From assembly GCF_000378945.1 (NCBI RefSeq), contig NZ_KB900539.1, positions 2,623,234 to 2,687,233 of the forward strand: 64,000 nt of DNA. Direction: 5' to 3'. The translations under genes were made by a program, and so were the position numbers. This stretch comes from Methyloversatilis universalis EHg5. GTDB lineage: Bacteria > Pseudomonadota > Gammaproteobacteria > Burkholderiales > Rhodocyclaceae. Under the pieces are notes generated by a model. It was given only the letters and a program-made list of their open reading frames with translations, searched no databases and was not told where the DNA came from. Shown here piece by piece: positions 39,124-50,589 of the stretch; the stretch's first letter is position 1, and every line of letters starts with the position of its first letter.

Positions 39124-39453
39124 ATGCCGACCTACGACTTTCACTGCGAGGCGCATGGCGGCTTTTCCGCCATGCGCAGCATCGCGCAGCGGGACGCGCC
39201 CTGCCTGTGCCCGGCCTGCGGCCAGCCGGCCGCCCGCCAGCTGATTTCAGCACCGGCTTTCGCCGACATGCCGGGCCAGCTGCGCAGCGCGCATGCCACC
39301 AACGAGCGCGCTCGCCATGAGCCGAAGCTGGCCAGCCGCTCGCACGGCCCCGGCTGCTCGTGCTGCAGCGGCAAGCCCGGCAAGACCACCGCCGTCGCGC
39401 GCGACGGCTCCAAGGCCTTCCCCACCAAACGCCCCTGGATGATCAGCCACTGA
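39124..39453 (+). CDS. fmdB: FmdB family zinc-ribbon protein
   Basis: A 109-residue protein whose first half is the FmdB domain: MPTYDFHCEAHGGFSAMRSI with the usual YxFxC opening, then CLCPACGQPAARQLISAP, which gives a Cys-x2-Cys ribbon. FmdB was first described as a putative regulator of the Methylophilus fmdA cluster. The C-terminal half holds a second Cys group (GCSCCSG) that is not part of the basic domain. It begins ten bases after fmdA and belongs to the same transcript. Zinc or DNA binding is inferred. Confidence 0.9.
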   Translation: MPTYDFHCEAHGGFSAMRSIAQRDAPCLCPACGQPAARQLISAPAFADMPGQLRSAHATNERARHEPKLASRSHGPGCSCCSGKPGKTTAVARDGSKAFPTKRPWMISH

Positions 39454-39512
39454 TCGCCCGCGCACGCCTTTCCACCGTTTCAACGCACCTTCACAACCGG
39501 GAGTCCAGCACC

Positions 39513-40643
39513 ATGAAAAAATCATCCAACACCCCGCGCCTGGCCGCACTCGCCGCTGCCCTCGCCACCTGCGGTGCCGCGCAGGCCGGCGTCACCGTGG
39601 CCGGCCCCGGCGAAAGCTATCTGACGCTGAGCCTGTGGGCGCGTTCGTCCTACTCCAGCGTCGAGAACGCGGCGCCGGACGGCTCGCGCTCCAGCGATTT
39701 CTCGATCGATTCGGTCCGTATCATCACCAGCGGCAAGATCACCAAGAACATCGGCGGCATGATCAACTTCGAGCGCCAGTCGGACGAATCGATGCGCATC
39801 CTCGATGCGGTCGCCCAGTTCGAACTGACCGAAGGCGTGAACTTCTGGTTCGGCCGCATGCTGCCGCCGGGCGACCGCGCCAATATGGCCGGCCCCTACT
39901 TCGCCAACGTATGGGAATACCCGATGGTGTCGCAGTACCCGAACGCCTTCACCGGCCGCGATGACGGCGCGCTGCTGTGGGGCAATGTGCTGGGCGGCAA
40001 GCTGCTGTACTCCTTCGGTGCCTTCCAGGGCAAGAACCGCGGTGCCGGCCTGTCGAACGAAGGCGACTCCCCGCTCTACGCCACCCGCATCGCCTACAGC
40101 TTCCTCGACCCCGAACTGGGCTACTACGGCACCAACAGCTACTTCGGCTCGAAGGACATCTTCACCGTCGGCTTCGCCTACCAGATGCAGAAAGACGGCG
40201 TGGGCACAGCGCTGGCCAAGGGTGACTACAAGTCCTGGAACATCGACGCGCTGTACGAGAGCAAGCTGTCGGGCGGCGGCGTACTGACGCTGGAAGGCGC
40301 CTACTACAACTACGACACCGACGGCGTGGCCGACGTGGCTGGCGGCAACATCCTGTGTACCAACATCAACAACTGCGGCGGCGCCACCGCCGGCGACGCC
40401 TGGCTGGTGACGGCCGCCTACCTGATCCCGACCAAGATCGGCATCGGCCAGTTCCAGCCCTATGTCCGTTACCAGGAATTCGATCCGGACGCCGGTGCCG
40501 GCAAGGCCGACCAGTGGGATGTGGGCCTGACCTATGTGATGGCCGGCCACAATGCGCGCATTACCGGCGTGTACTCCGACATGGAAAGCGCAGCCGGCGT
40601 GAAGACCGACAAGTTCATCCTCGGCGTGCAACTGATGTACTGA
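39513..40643 (+). CDS. Outer-membrane porin of the amide-uptake cluster (FmdC-like)
   Basis: A 376-residue beta-barrel protein with a signal peptide (cut after GAAQA, about residue 25). Alternating aromatic strands fill the rest (WNIDALYESKLSGGG; YLTLSLWARSSY) and it ends KFILGVQLMY with a terminal aromatic Tyr, the outer-membrane insertion signal. In Methylophilus, fmdC encodes a porin induced with fmdAB and fmdDEF for small amides, so the same role is inferred here. A Cys pair (ILCTNINNCGG) sits in one loop. Tandem terminators follow. Confidence 0.85.
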   Translation: MKKSSNTPRLAALAAALATCGAAQAGVTVAGPGESYLTLSLWARSSYSSVENAAPDGSRSSDFSIDSVRIITSGKITKNIGGMINFERQSDESMRILDAVAQFELTEGVNFWFGRMLPPGDRANMAGPYFANVWEYPMVSQYPNAFTGRDDGALLWGNVLGGKLLYSFGAFQGKNRGAGLSNEGDSPLYATRIAYSFLDPELGYYGTNSYFGSKDIFTVGFAYQMQKDGVGTALAKGDYKSWNIDALYESKLSGGGVLTLEGAYYNYDTDGVADVAGGNILCTNINNCGGATAGDAWLVTAAYLIPTKIGIGQFQPYVRYQEFDPDAGAGKADQWDVGLTYVMAGHNARITGVYSDMESAAGVKTDKFILGVQLMY

Positions 40644-40656
40644 CCCTCCGGGCCGG

Positions 40657-40716
40657 GCGGGCGCGCAGGGCGCCCGCCTGTCCGGTTTTACGGGCACGCC
40701 ACGGCGTGCCCTTTTT
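40657..40716 (+). terminator. Tandem hairpin terminator after the porin
   Basis: A GC hairpin (GCGGGCGC at 40657-40664 with GCGCCCGC at 40670-40677) is followed by a second one, GGGCACGCC (40692-40700) with GGCGTGCCC (40703-40711), then five Ts. It closes the urt-fmd transcript. Confidence 0.85.
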
Positions 40717-40807
40717 GCGTCGGTTGTTGCGCCGTTTTTTTGCGCCGATGCAACGCAGCGCCCGCACCGTCACCGCCCTGTCACACGCAAGGGTTTGAAT
40801 CGGCGGC

Positions 40808-41623
40808 GTGAATGCACCCGACCCTCTCGTCCGGCACGTCCGCGCCATCTTCCTGTCGGACATCCATCTCGGTACCCGCGGCTGCCAGGCCGAGGCACTG
40901 CTGGATTTCCTCCGCCACCACGAATCGGATTACCTCTATCTGGTCGGCGACATCATCGACTTCTGGGCGATGAGCCGCTCCATCCACTGGTCGCCGTCGC
41001 AGAACACCGTGGTGCAGAAAATCCTGCGCCGCGCGCGCAAGGGCACCCGGGTCATCTTCATTCCGGGCAATCACGACGAGGCGCTGCGCGAATACACCGG
41101 CACCGTATTCGGCGACATCGAACTGCAGCGGGAGTACATCCACCAGGCCGCCGACGGCCGCCGCTACTGGCTGGTGCATGGCGACGACTTCGACCAGGTC
41201 ACCCGCCACCACCGCTGGGTGGCGCTGCTGGGCGACGTGGCCTACAACCTGCTGGTGAGCATCAATGCGCGGCTGTCGTGGCTGCGCCGCACCCTGGGCA
41301 TCGCCGGCTACTGGTCGCTGGCCGGCTACGCCAAGCGCAAGGTGAAAAGCGCGGTGAGCTTCATCTACGATTTCGAGGATTCGGTCATGCACGAAGCCCG
41401 CACCCGCGGCGTAGACGGCGTGATCTGCGGCCACATCCACGCGGTATCGCTGCGCGAGGTACAAGGCCTCACTTACATGAACTGCGGCGACTGGGTGGAC
41501 AGCTGCACCGCCATCGTCGAACACGCCGACGGCCGCTTCGCCATCGTCGACTGGGGCCAGGAACTGCGCACTGCCGGCCCGCGCCCGGCGCTGCCCCTCG
41601 AAGAAGAGACCGCCGAGGCCTGA
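40808..41623 (+). CDS. UDP-2,3-diacylglucosamine diphosphatase-like metallophosphoesterase
   Basis: A 271-residue calcineurin-like phosphoesterase related to LpxH. Metal-site motifs are LSDIHLG, GDIIDFW, PGNHDE, HGDDFD and GHIHA. It is longer than canonical LpxH (about 240) and belongs to the larger LpxH-like group in which an extra helical segment (ARLSWLRRTLGIAGYWSLAG) covers the active site; activity on lipid A precursor is inferred. The start is a GTG at 40808. Lone gene after the fmd terminator. Confidence 0.85.
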   Translation: MNAPDPLVRHVRAIFLSDIHLGTRGCQAEALLDFLRHHESDYLYLVGDIIDFWAMSRSIHWSPSQNTVVQKILRRARKGTRVIFIPGNHDEALREYTGTVFGDIELQREYIHQAADGRRYWLVHGDDFDQVTRHHRWVALLGDVAYNLLVSINARLSWLRRTLGIAGYWSLAGYAKRKVKSAVSFIYDFEDSVMHEARTRGVDGVICGHIHAVSLREVQGLTYMNCGDWVDSCTAIVEHADGRFAIVDWGQELRTAGPRPALPLEEETAEA

Positions 41624-41675
41624 GTGCGTCGGGAAGACGGCTGCCTGCCGCCTCCGCGACGCCTCACCAAACCGG

Positions 41676-42857
41676 TCAGCCCTCCAGCGCGGCGGCCGGT
41701 CCGAAGAACTCGTAGCGGGTGCGCTCGGCCGGCACGCCGACTTCGGCCAGCAGGGTCTTCACCCGCTTCATGAAGGGCTTCGGACCGAGGAAGTAGGCGT
41801 CCAGCGACGCGGGCTGCGGCAGCCAGCGCTCGAGATGCAGCCGCTCGATGAAACCTTCGGCATGCGCCTGGTCACCGGTGCGCGGTTCGCTGTATACATA
41901 GAAGCGCTTCAGCTTCGGGTAGCGCTGCGCCAGCGCCTCCACCTGTTCGCGGAAAGCATGCACGCCGCCGTGGCGGGCGCAATGGATGAAATGCACCTCG
42001 CGCCCTTCGGCCAGCGCCTGCTCCATCATCGGCAGCGCCGGCGTGATGCCCACGCCCGCGGTGATCAGCGCCACCGGGCGTTCCGAGGCCTGCAGCGTGA
42101 AATCGCCGGCCGGCGGGAACAGATCGAGCACATCGCCCTCCTTCACCGCCTCGTGCAGATGGCCGGACACCCGGCCGCCCGCTTCGCGCTTGACGCTGAT
42201 GCGGTAGTCACGCCCGTTCGCGGCCGCCGACAGCGAGTAGTTGCGGCGCATTTCCTGACCGTCGATCACCCGCTGCAGGCCGATGTACTCGCCCGGCGCA
42301 TGGCGCAGCACCGGTCCGCCATCGACCGGCGCGAGGTGGAAAGAGATGATTTCGTCGCTCTCGCGCACCTTGCGCTCGACGCGGAAGGCGCGCGCACCGC
42401 GCCAGCCGCCCTCCGCCTGCGCATGACCGGCATAGACCGACTCCTCGGCGCCGATCAGCAGATCGGCCAGCAGGCCGTAGGCGGCGCCCCAGGCCTCGAT
42501 CACCGCATCGGTCGCGATTTCCGCGCCGAGCACTTCGCGGATCGCGCGCAGCAGGCAGCCGCCGACGATGGGGTAATGCTCGGGCAGCACCTGCAGCGAC
42601 ACGTGCTTCTGCACGATCTGGCCGACCAGCGGGCCAAGCGCTTCCAGGCGGTCGATGTGCTTCGCGTACATCAGCACGCCGTTGGCGAGCGCCCGCGGCT
42701 GGTCGCCGCTGGCCTGGTGCGCCTGATTGAACAGCGGCCGCACCTCCGGGTGTTCGGCCAGCATGATGCGGTAGAAATGGGTGGTCAGCGCCTCGCCGCC
42801 GCTTTCCAGCAGCGGCACGGTGGCCTTGACGATGGCTCGGTGTTCCGGGCTCAGCAT
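41676..42857 (-). CDS. hmp: NO dioxygenase / flavohemoprotein
   Basis: Converts nitric oxide and O2 to nitrate using NAD(P)H. The 393 residues comprise a globin domain with Tyr29, Gln53 and proximal His85 exactly as in E. coli Hmp, an FAD-binding domain (RRNYSLSAA) and an NAD-binding domain (TAGVGITPALPMM). Cytoplasmic. It diverges from norR, and the shared region carries a good sigma-54 promoter for hmp and three NorR-type sites, so it should be induced by NO through NorR. Confidence 0.95.
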   Translation of the reverse strand: MLSPEHRAIVKATVPLLESGGEALTTHFYRIMLAEHPEVRPLFNQAHQASGDQPRALANGVLMYAKHIDRLEALGPLVGQIVQKHVSLQVLPEHYPIVGGCLLRAIREVLGAEIATDAVIEAWGAAYGLLADLLIGAEESVYAGHAQAEGGWRGARAFRVERKVRESDEIISFHLAPVDGGPVLRHAPGEYIGLQRVIDGQEMRRNYSLSAAANGRDYRISVKREAGGRVSGHLHEAVKEGDVLDLFPPAGDFTLQASERPVALITAGVGITPALPMMEQALAEGREVHFIHCARHGGVHAFREQVEALAQRYPKLKRFYVYSEPRTGDQAHAEGFIERLHLERWLPQPASLDAYFLGPKPFMKRVKTLLAEVGVPAERTRYEFFGPAAALEG

Positions 42858-42923
42858 GGTTTTCTCCTGACAGTGAATGAAACGCCGGCGTGAACGTCCC
42901 GAGCCACGCCGACGCCTTTACAT

Positions 42924-42939
42924 ATCAAGCCGCATGCCA
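42924..42939 (-). promoter_or_regulatory. Candidate sigma-54 promoter of hmp
   Basis: The minus strand reads TGGCATGCGGCTTGAT, a close match to TGGCAC-N5-TTGC with -24 GG and -12 TG intact spacing. It would start transcription about 55 bases before the hmp ATG and is downstream of the NorR sites, which fits an enhancer-activated promoter. Confidence 0.7.
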
Positions 42940-42981
42940 TGCCCGGCCCCCTGACAGATCAATGACCTGCAACGGGCCAAT

Positions 42982-43031
42982 GTCAGATCGACTACACTTG
43001 GACAAAGTCTTACTGACAACATCAAGTCATT

Positions 43032-43036
<5 letters not shown>
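42982..43036. promoter_or_regulatory. Three NorR-type enhancer sites
   Basis: Three sites of the GT-N7-AC form used by NorR: GTCAGATCGAC (42982-42992), GTCTTACTGAC (43007-43017) and GTCATTGTGAC (43026-43036). The third matches GTCA-N3-TGAC perfectly and overlaps the norR start codon. They lie 43-112 bases upstream of the hmp sigma-54 promoter, and could also let NorR control its own gene. Confidence 0.7.
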
Positions 43037-44579
<1,543 letters not shown>

Positions 44580-44698
44580 ACCCGCAAACCTGCAATTCCA
44601 TCCTGCATGAATGCGGCATCCGGACAGCCCGACGCCCTTCCATACTGCGGAAGCGCTGCAGAACCGCGGCGCGCATCCACACTACGGAGAATGCCTGC

Positions 44699-45253
44699 AT
44701 GAGCAAGACAGCACTGGTCGTCATCGATGCACAGAACGACTACTTCCCCGGCGGCCGTTTCGCCTTGCACCGGATGGACGAAGCGGCCGCCAACGTGGCG
44801 AAGCTGATCGCCCGCTTCCGTGCCGACGGGGCCTTCATCGCACACATCCGCCATGAATTTCCGGATGCGGGCGCACCGTTCTTCGAAGCCGGCACGCACG
44901 GCGCGCAGATCCATGACAGCGTGGCCGCACGGGACGGCGAACCGGTCGTGCTCAAGCATCAGATCAACTCGTTTCGCGATACCGAACTGAAGGCACTTCT
45001 GGACGCACGCGGCATCGGTCACGTGGTGATCTGCGGCGCGATGAGCCATATGTGCATCGATGCCGGCACGCGCGCGGCGAGCGACTTCGGCTATGCGGTG
45101 ACGGTGGTGCATGACGCCTGCGCGACGAAAGCGCTCGAGTTCAACGGCATCACGGTGCCGCCGGAACTGGTGCACGCGGCCTTCATGTCGGCGCTGGGCT
45201 TTGCCTACGCGAAGGTGGTATCGACACAGGACTTCCTGTCGCAGAAAGACTGA
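44699..45253 (+). CDS. Cysteine hydrolase of the isochorismatase superfamily
   Basis: A 184-residue enzyme with the catalytic Asp10 in LVVIDAQNDYF, Lys in VLKHQINSF and the nucleophilic Cys119 in GAMSHMCIDAGTRAA. Substrates in this family include isochorismate, nicotinamide, ureidoacrylate and N-carbamoyl compounds; the sequence does not say which. It follows norR by about 120 bases without a visible terminator and converges on the LysR gene, which may regulate something else. Confidence 0.88.
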   Translation: MSKTALVVIDAQNDYFPGGRFALHRMDEAAANVAKLIARFRADGAFIAHIRHEFPDAGAPFFEAGTHGAQIHDSVAARDGEPVVLKHQINSFRDTELKALLDARGIGHVVICGAMSHMCIDAGTRAASDFGYAVTVVHDACATKALEFNGITVPPELVHAAFMSALGFAYAKVVSTQDFLSQKD

Positions 45254-45260
45254 GGCCGGT

Positions 45261-46181
45261 TCAAGAATCAGGTCCGGGGGCCGCCCGTTCTCCGCGCAGG
45301 CGGGCCGCGTCGGTTTCAAAAGCCTTTACCAGCCAGTCGGAGACGGCGCGGTAACGCGCGATGCGGCCCGTTGCACGGTGGCTCAGCAGCCACACTTCGC
45401 GGTGCAGTTCTACACCCGCGCCCAGGCGGCACATGCCGTCTGCCTCGGGTACGACATGTGGCAACAGCGCCAGCCCGAGGCCGGCAAGACAGGCACTGCG
45501 CAGCGTCGCGACGCTGCTCACCTGCACCACCCGGCGCGCACCCGGCACGTGCCGGGCAATCCAGCGCATTTCCGGTGTTTCGGCCAGTTCGGGGCCGTAC
45601 ACCAGCCAGGGCAGCTCATCCCAGCGCTCGCGCGGCGTGTCGGCAAAACAGGTCTGGGCATAGACTGCGAAGCCCAGTTCCCCCACCTTGCGCATCACCA
45701 GCGCGGCATCTTCCTGCGGCCGCGCCAGCCGCAGCGCAAAATCAGTCTCGCGGTGCGTGAAGGACAGCGACTGGTTGGATGCGATCAGCTGCAGCTGGAG
45801 CGCTGGATGGGCCGCCACCAGCGCGGGCAGGTGAGCGACCAGCCACTCGCCGAACATGAAGTCGATGGCGGTCAGGCGCACCACGCCGCCCACGCCATCG
45901 GCTTCGGCGCGCGTATCCACCAGCATGTCGCGCACCTGTCCGTAGATGCGCTCGGCGTTCTCCAGAAAAACCCGCCCGGCGTCGGTCGGCTGATAGCCAC
46001 CGGGGCCGCGCACGAACAAGGGCGTCTCCAGTGCGCCTTCGGTGGCCGCCAGGCGACGGCTGATGGTGGACGGATCCATGCCGAGCCGTTTTCCGGCCGC
46101 GTTCATGCTGCCCGTCTGCGCCAGCGCGAGCAGCAGAGGAATGTCGTTCCAGTCGAAGTCCACTTGGGATGATCCAGTCAT
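45261..46181 (-). CDS. LysR-family transcriptional regulator
   Basis: A 306-residue DNA-binding regulator: winged HTH at about 8-65 (LLLALAQTGSMNAAGKRLGM then STISRRLAATEGAL) and a LysR substrate-binding domain after it (VVRLTAIDFMFGEWLV and following). The effector is unknown. The ATG at 46181 gives the normal length. It diverges from the guanidinium exporter leader region, 220 bases away, and converges on the isochorismatase-like gene. Confidence 0.88.
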   Translation of the reverse strand: MTGSSQVDFDWNDIPLLLALAQTGSMNAAGKRLGMDPSTISRRLAATEGALETPLFVRGPGGYQPTDAGRVFLENAERIYGQVRDMLVDTRAEADGVGGVVRLTAIDFMFGEWLVAHLPALVAAHPALQLQLIASNQSLSFTHRETDFALRLARPQEDAALVMRKVGELGFAVYAQTCFADTPRERWDELPWLVYGPELAETPEMRWIARHVPGARRVVQVSSVATLRSACLAGLGLALLPHVVPEADGMCRLGAGVELHREVWLLSHRATGRIARYRAVSDWLVKAFETDAARLRGERAAPGPDS

Positions 46182-46352
46182 GGCGTGTGCCGGCCGCACT
46201 GTAGCGGACGCCGCAGGCAAACGGGCGCACGGCTGCCGGTCATGCCTGCGCTGGTGACCGCACATCGCGGCAGGCGCCTCGATCGAGCCGGGCCGCCGCG
46301 CGAAACGGGCCGTGATTGCGGCAGACTGCGCCGGCAGCCAGGGCTGCGCATC

Positions 46353-46382
46353 TTGACCCGTGCATCAAAAGAAACGAATATT
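46353..46382 (+). promoter_or_regulatory. Candidate promoter of the guanidinium exporter
   Basis: TTGACC at 46353-46358 and AATATT at 46377-46382 are 18 bases apart, giving a start near 46390, about fourteen bases before the first riboswitch hairpin. Confidence 0.4.
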
Positions 46383-46403
46383 CCTTTGGTGCAACATGCA
46401 CAT

Positions 46404-46462
46404 CGCCAGCGGGACGACCCGCATGGCGTTTCTCGCGACGGGGACGGCCCCGGTTTCCGGAG
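46404..46462 (+). promoter_or_regulatory. Guanidine-II (mini-ykkC) riboswitch
   Basis: Two small hairpins with ACGR tetraloops precede the exporter: GCGGG-ACGA-CCCGC at 46409-46422 (with an outer CGCC/GGCG extension from 46404 to 46428) and CGGGG-ACGG-CCCCG at 46439-46452. The Shine-Dalgarno CCGGAG (46457-46462) starts five bases after the second. This is the defining layout of guanidine-II, which in other bacteria opens the ribosome-binding site of SMR genes when guanidine binds. Confidence 0.88.
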
Positions 46463-46470
46463 TTGCTGCC

Positions 46471-46797
46471 ATGTCCTCAATGTCGTGGACCATCCTGTTG
46501 ATCGCAGGCCTGTTCGAGTGCGCCTGGGCGATCGGCCTTAAATACACCGAAGGCTTTTCCCGCTTCTGGCCGTCGGCCTTCACGGTGACCGCCATGGTGA
46601 TCAGCGTGGTGCTGCTGGGCGTCGCCATGCGCAATCTGCCGGTGGGCACCGCCTACGCGGTCTGGACCGGCATCGGCGCGGTCGGCACCGTCATCCTCGG
46701 CATCGTGCTGTTCAGCGAGCCGGCGAACGCGGCGCGGCTGGCCTGCGTCGGCCTCATCGTGGCCGGCATTCTCGGTCTCAAGCTCACTTCGGCCTGA
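46471..46797 (+). CDS. sugE: SMR-family guanidinium exporter (SugE/Gdx)
   Basis: A 108-residue four-helix drug/metabolite exporter of the small multidrug resistance family. The conserved binding Glu lies in [13 protein letters not shown] (Glu13 counted from the second Met, the SugE/Gdx standard), and [19 protein letters not shown] identifies the Gdx branch that expels guanidinium with protons. The GGAG eight bases before the ATG at 46471 favours that start; an ATG at 46480 is also possible. A guanidine-II riboswitch precedes it, which strongly supports the substrate. Confidence 0.92.
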   Translation: MSSMSWTILLIAGLFECAWAIGLKYTEGFSRFWPSAFTVTAMVISVVLLGVAMRNLPVGTAYAVWTGIGAVGTVILGIVLFSEPANAARLACVGLIVAGILGLKLTSA

Positions 46798-46942
46798 TCA
46801 CCCGGGCGGGCGCGGCAGCCGCGCACTTGTGCCGGCTGCCCGCTATCGGCGAAAATCGCGGGCTTTCGCTTTTGCCGCGCACACTTGCGTGCGCGGCCTA
46901 CCCGCACGCCCTTGCGTGCGCAGCCCATCTTTCGAGCCCATC

Positions 46943-48442
<1,500 letters not shown>

Positions 48443-48551
48443 GCGCCCGTCCCGAACACGGCCGCCGATGAACGCCGATCGAACCGATGCCCGTGGCACC
48501 GGTCCGGATCGGCGTTCTGCTTTGCAGCGCCCGCGTACGCCCTGACACACC

Positions 48552-50432
48552 ATGTCCCGACCTCTTCAGCCCCTCGTTCCCGCACCGCTCGAATTCGCTG
48601 ACGACGGCACGCCGCGCTCGGCTGCCTACGGCGACGTGTATCACTCGTCGGAAGGTGCGCTGGCGCAGGCGCAGCACGTGTTTCTCGCCGGCAACGGCCT
48701 GCCCGGCCGCTGGGCCGGTCGCGAACGCTTCGTCGTACTGGAAACCGGCTTCGGCCTCGGCCTGAACTTCCTCGCCACCTGGCGCGCCTGGCGCGACAGC
48801 CCGGAGCGCTGCCAGCGGCTGCACTTCGTGTCGGTGGAGAAGCACCCGTTCGCGCAGTACGACCTGACACTGGCTTACCAGCGCCTGCTGCCGCCTGACA
48901 TGGCTGACATGGCGCAGAAGCTGGTCGAACGCTGGCCGCTGCCGGTGCGCGGCCTGCACCGCATCGAATTCGACGGCGGCCGGGTCATCCTGACCCTGGG
49001 CTTCGGCGACGCCGACCCGCTGCTGCCGCAGCTCACGCTGCGCGCCAACGCGATCTACCTTGACGGTTTTTCGCCGGCAAAGAACCCGGAACTGTGGTCA
49101 CCCCACCTGTGTAAACAGCTGGCACGGCTGGCCGCGGCCGACGCGACGCTGGCCACCTGGAGCGTGGCATCAGGGGTGCGCGAGGCGCTGGCCGGTGCCG
49201 GTTTCGTGTGCGAAAAGACCGCCGGCTTCGGCCCCAAGCGCCACATGCTCACCGGCCAACTGCACCCGGGCGCGCAGGCAGCAGCCCTGCGCCACCGGCC
49301 GGAACGCAGCGCACCACGCCGGGTCGCGGTGATCGGCGCCGGCATGGCCGGCTGCGGCGTGGCCGAAAGGCTGGCGGCACGCGGCGCCGACGTGCTGCTG
49401 ATCGAACGCCACGCCGCCCCGGCGCAGGAAGCGTCGGGCAATGCCGCCGGCGTGCTGCGGCCCATGATTGCCCGCGACGACAGCCTGATCGCCCGCTTCT
49501 CGCGCGCCGCCTTCCTGCACGCGTCGGCTCACCTGCGCCGGCTGGACAGCGAAGGCCGGCCGCTGAAATGGGGGCCGACCGGCGTGTTCCAGGTCGCGCA
49601 CGACGACGAACACGAGGCGCTGCAGCGCGCGGTGTGCGCAACCGGCGCGCTGCCGACCGGTCTGGTGCGCTATCTGTCGGACTGGGAAATGACCCGGCGC
49701 ATCGGCTATCCGGTTGCCGCCGGCGGCTGGTGGTTCCCGCGCGGCGCCTGGGTCAATCCGGCCAGTCTGTGCGCCGCCCACCTGGAACGCGCCGGCGAAC
49801 GGGTGCAGCGCCTGTTCTGTACCGAAGCGCTGGCGCTGGAGCACGGCGCGAACGGCTGGACCGTACTGGCCGGCGGGCAACGCATCGACGCCGATGCGGT
49901 GGTGCTGGCCAACGCGGCGGATGCGCGCGCGCTGTCGCCGCGGCCACTGCCGCTGAGCCGGGTGCGCGGGCAGGTGAGCCGTCTGCCGCGCATCCACCTG
50001 CCTCATCTTCAGGTCACGGTCTGCCGCGAGGGCTACATCTGCCCGACGCCGGACGGCGACCTCAATTTCGGTGCCAGCTTCGATCCGGACGACGCGGACA
50101 CCGCGGTGCGCGAGGACAGCCACGCCGGCAATCTGGCCCGCCTGCAGCGCCTGCTGCCGGACGCCGCGCTCAATCCGCCCGCAGCCACGGCACTGCACGG
50201 CCGCGTGTCCTTCCGCACCGCGACACCGGACCGGCTGCCGCTGATCGGCGAAATCGGCACAGAGGATGGCGCCGGTCAGCTCGCCCTGATGACCGGGCTG
50301 GGCGCTCGCGGCCTGGTATGGCATCCGCTCGGCGCTGAAATGCTGGCATCTGCACTGTTCGGCGACCCGCTTCCAGTCGAACGCGACCTTCAGAAGGCAC
50401 TGGATCCCGCCCGGTTCGCCTGCAAAACTTGA
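48552..50432 (+). CDS. mnmC: Bifunctional tRNA 5-(methylaminomethyl)-2-thiouridine enzyme MnmC
   Basis: Completes the mnm5s2U34 modification of tRNA wobble uridine. The 626-residue protein has an N-terminal SAM-dependent methyltransferase (about 1-235: FVVLETGFGLGLNFLATWRAW; YLDGFSPAKNPELW) and a C-terminal FAD-dependent oxidoreductase with VIGAGMAGCGVAERLAARGA at about 260-280. The fusion order and length are those of MnmC. It stands between lysS and a chemoreceptor gene. Confidence 0.95.
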   Translation: MSRPLQPLVPAPLEFADDGTPRSAAYGDVYHSSEGALAQAQHVFLAGNGLPGRWAGRERFVVLETGFGLGLNFLATWRAWRDSPERCQRLHFVSVEKHPFAQYDLTLAYQRLLPPDMADMAQKLVERWPLPVRGLHRIEFDGGRVILTLGFGDADPLLPQLTLRANAIYLDGFSPAKNPELWSPHLCKQLARLAAADATLATWSVASGVREALAGAGFVCEKTAGFGPKRHMLTGQLHPGAQAAALRHRPERSAPRRVAVIGAGMAGCGVAERLAARGADVLLIERHAAPAQEASGNAAGVLRPMIARDDSLIARFSRAAFLHASAHLRRLDSEGRPLKWGPTGVFQVAHDDEHEALQRAVCATGALPTGLVRYLSDWEMTRRIGYPVAAGGWWFPRGAWVNPASLCAAHLERAGERVQRLFCTEALALEHGANGWTVLAGGQRIDADAVVLANAADARALSPRPLPLSRVRGQVSRLPRIHLPHLQVTVCREGYICPTPDGDLNFGASFDPDDADTAVREDSHAGNLARLQRLLPDAALNPPAATALHGRVSFRTATPDRLPLIGEIGTEDGAGQLALMTGLGARGLVWHPLGAEMLASALFGDPLPVERDLQKALDPARFACKT

Positions 50433-50589
50433 GGCAGATCAAAAAGGGTTCGTAAAAGCCCTCACGGAGAAGTGAAGATTTCCCACTCGAAGCCGTTACT
50501 GGTTTTGTGCCGGGCAACGCACGACCCCTTCACCGCGATTTTCGCCTGAGGGTCCGTGTCCGGTACGCCACGTCACCAGGAGAGTCGCC

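Noticed and set aside
46882-46922. Two CTTGCGTGCGC copies before lysS as a possible regulatory repeat
   Set aside because: Only two imperfectly spaced copies in a GC-rich leader; no hairpin with a T-tract and no known LysS leader motif.
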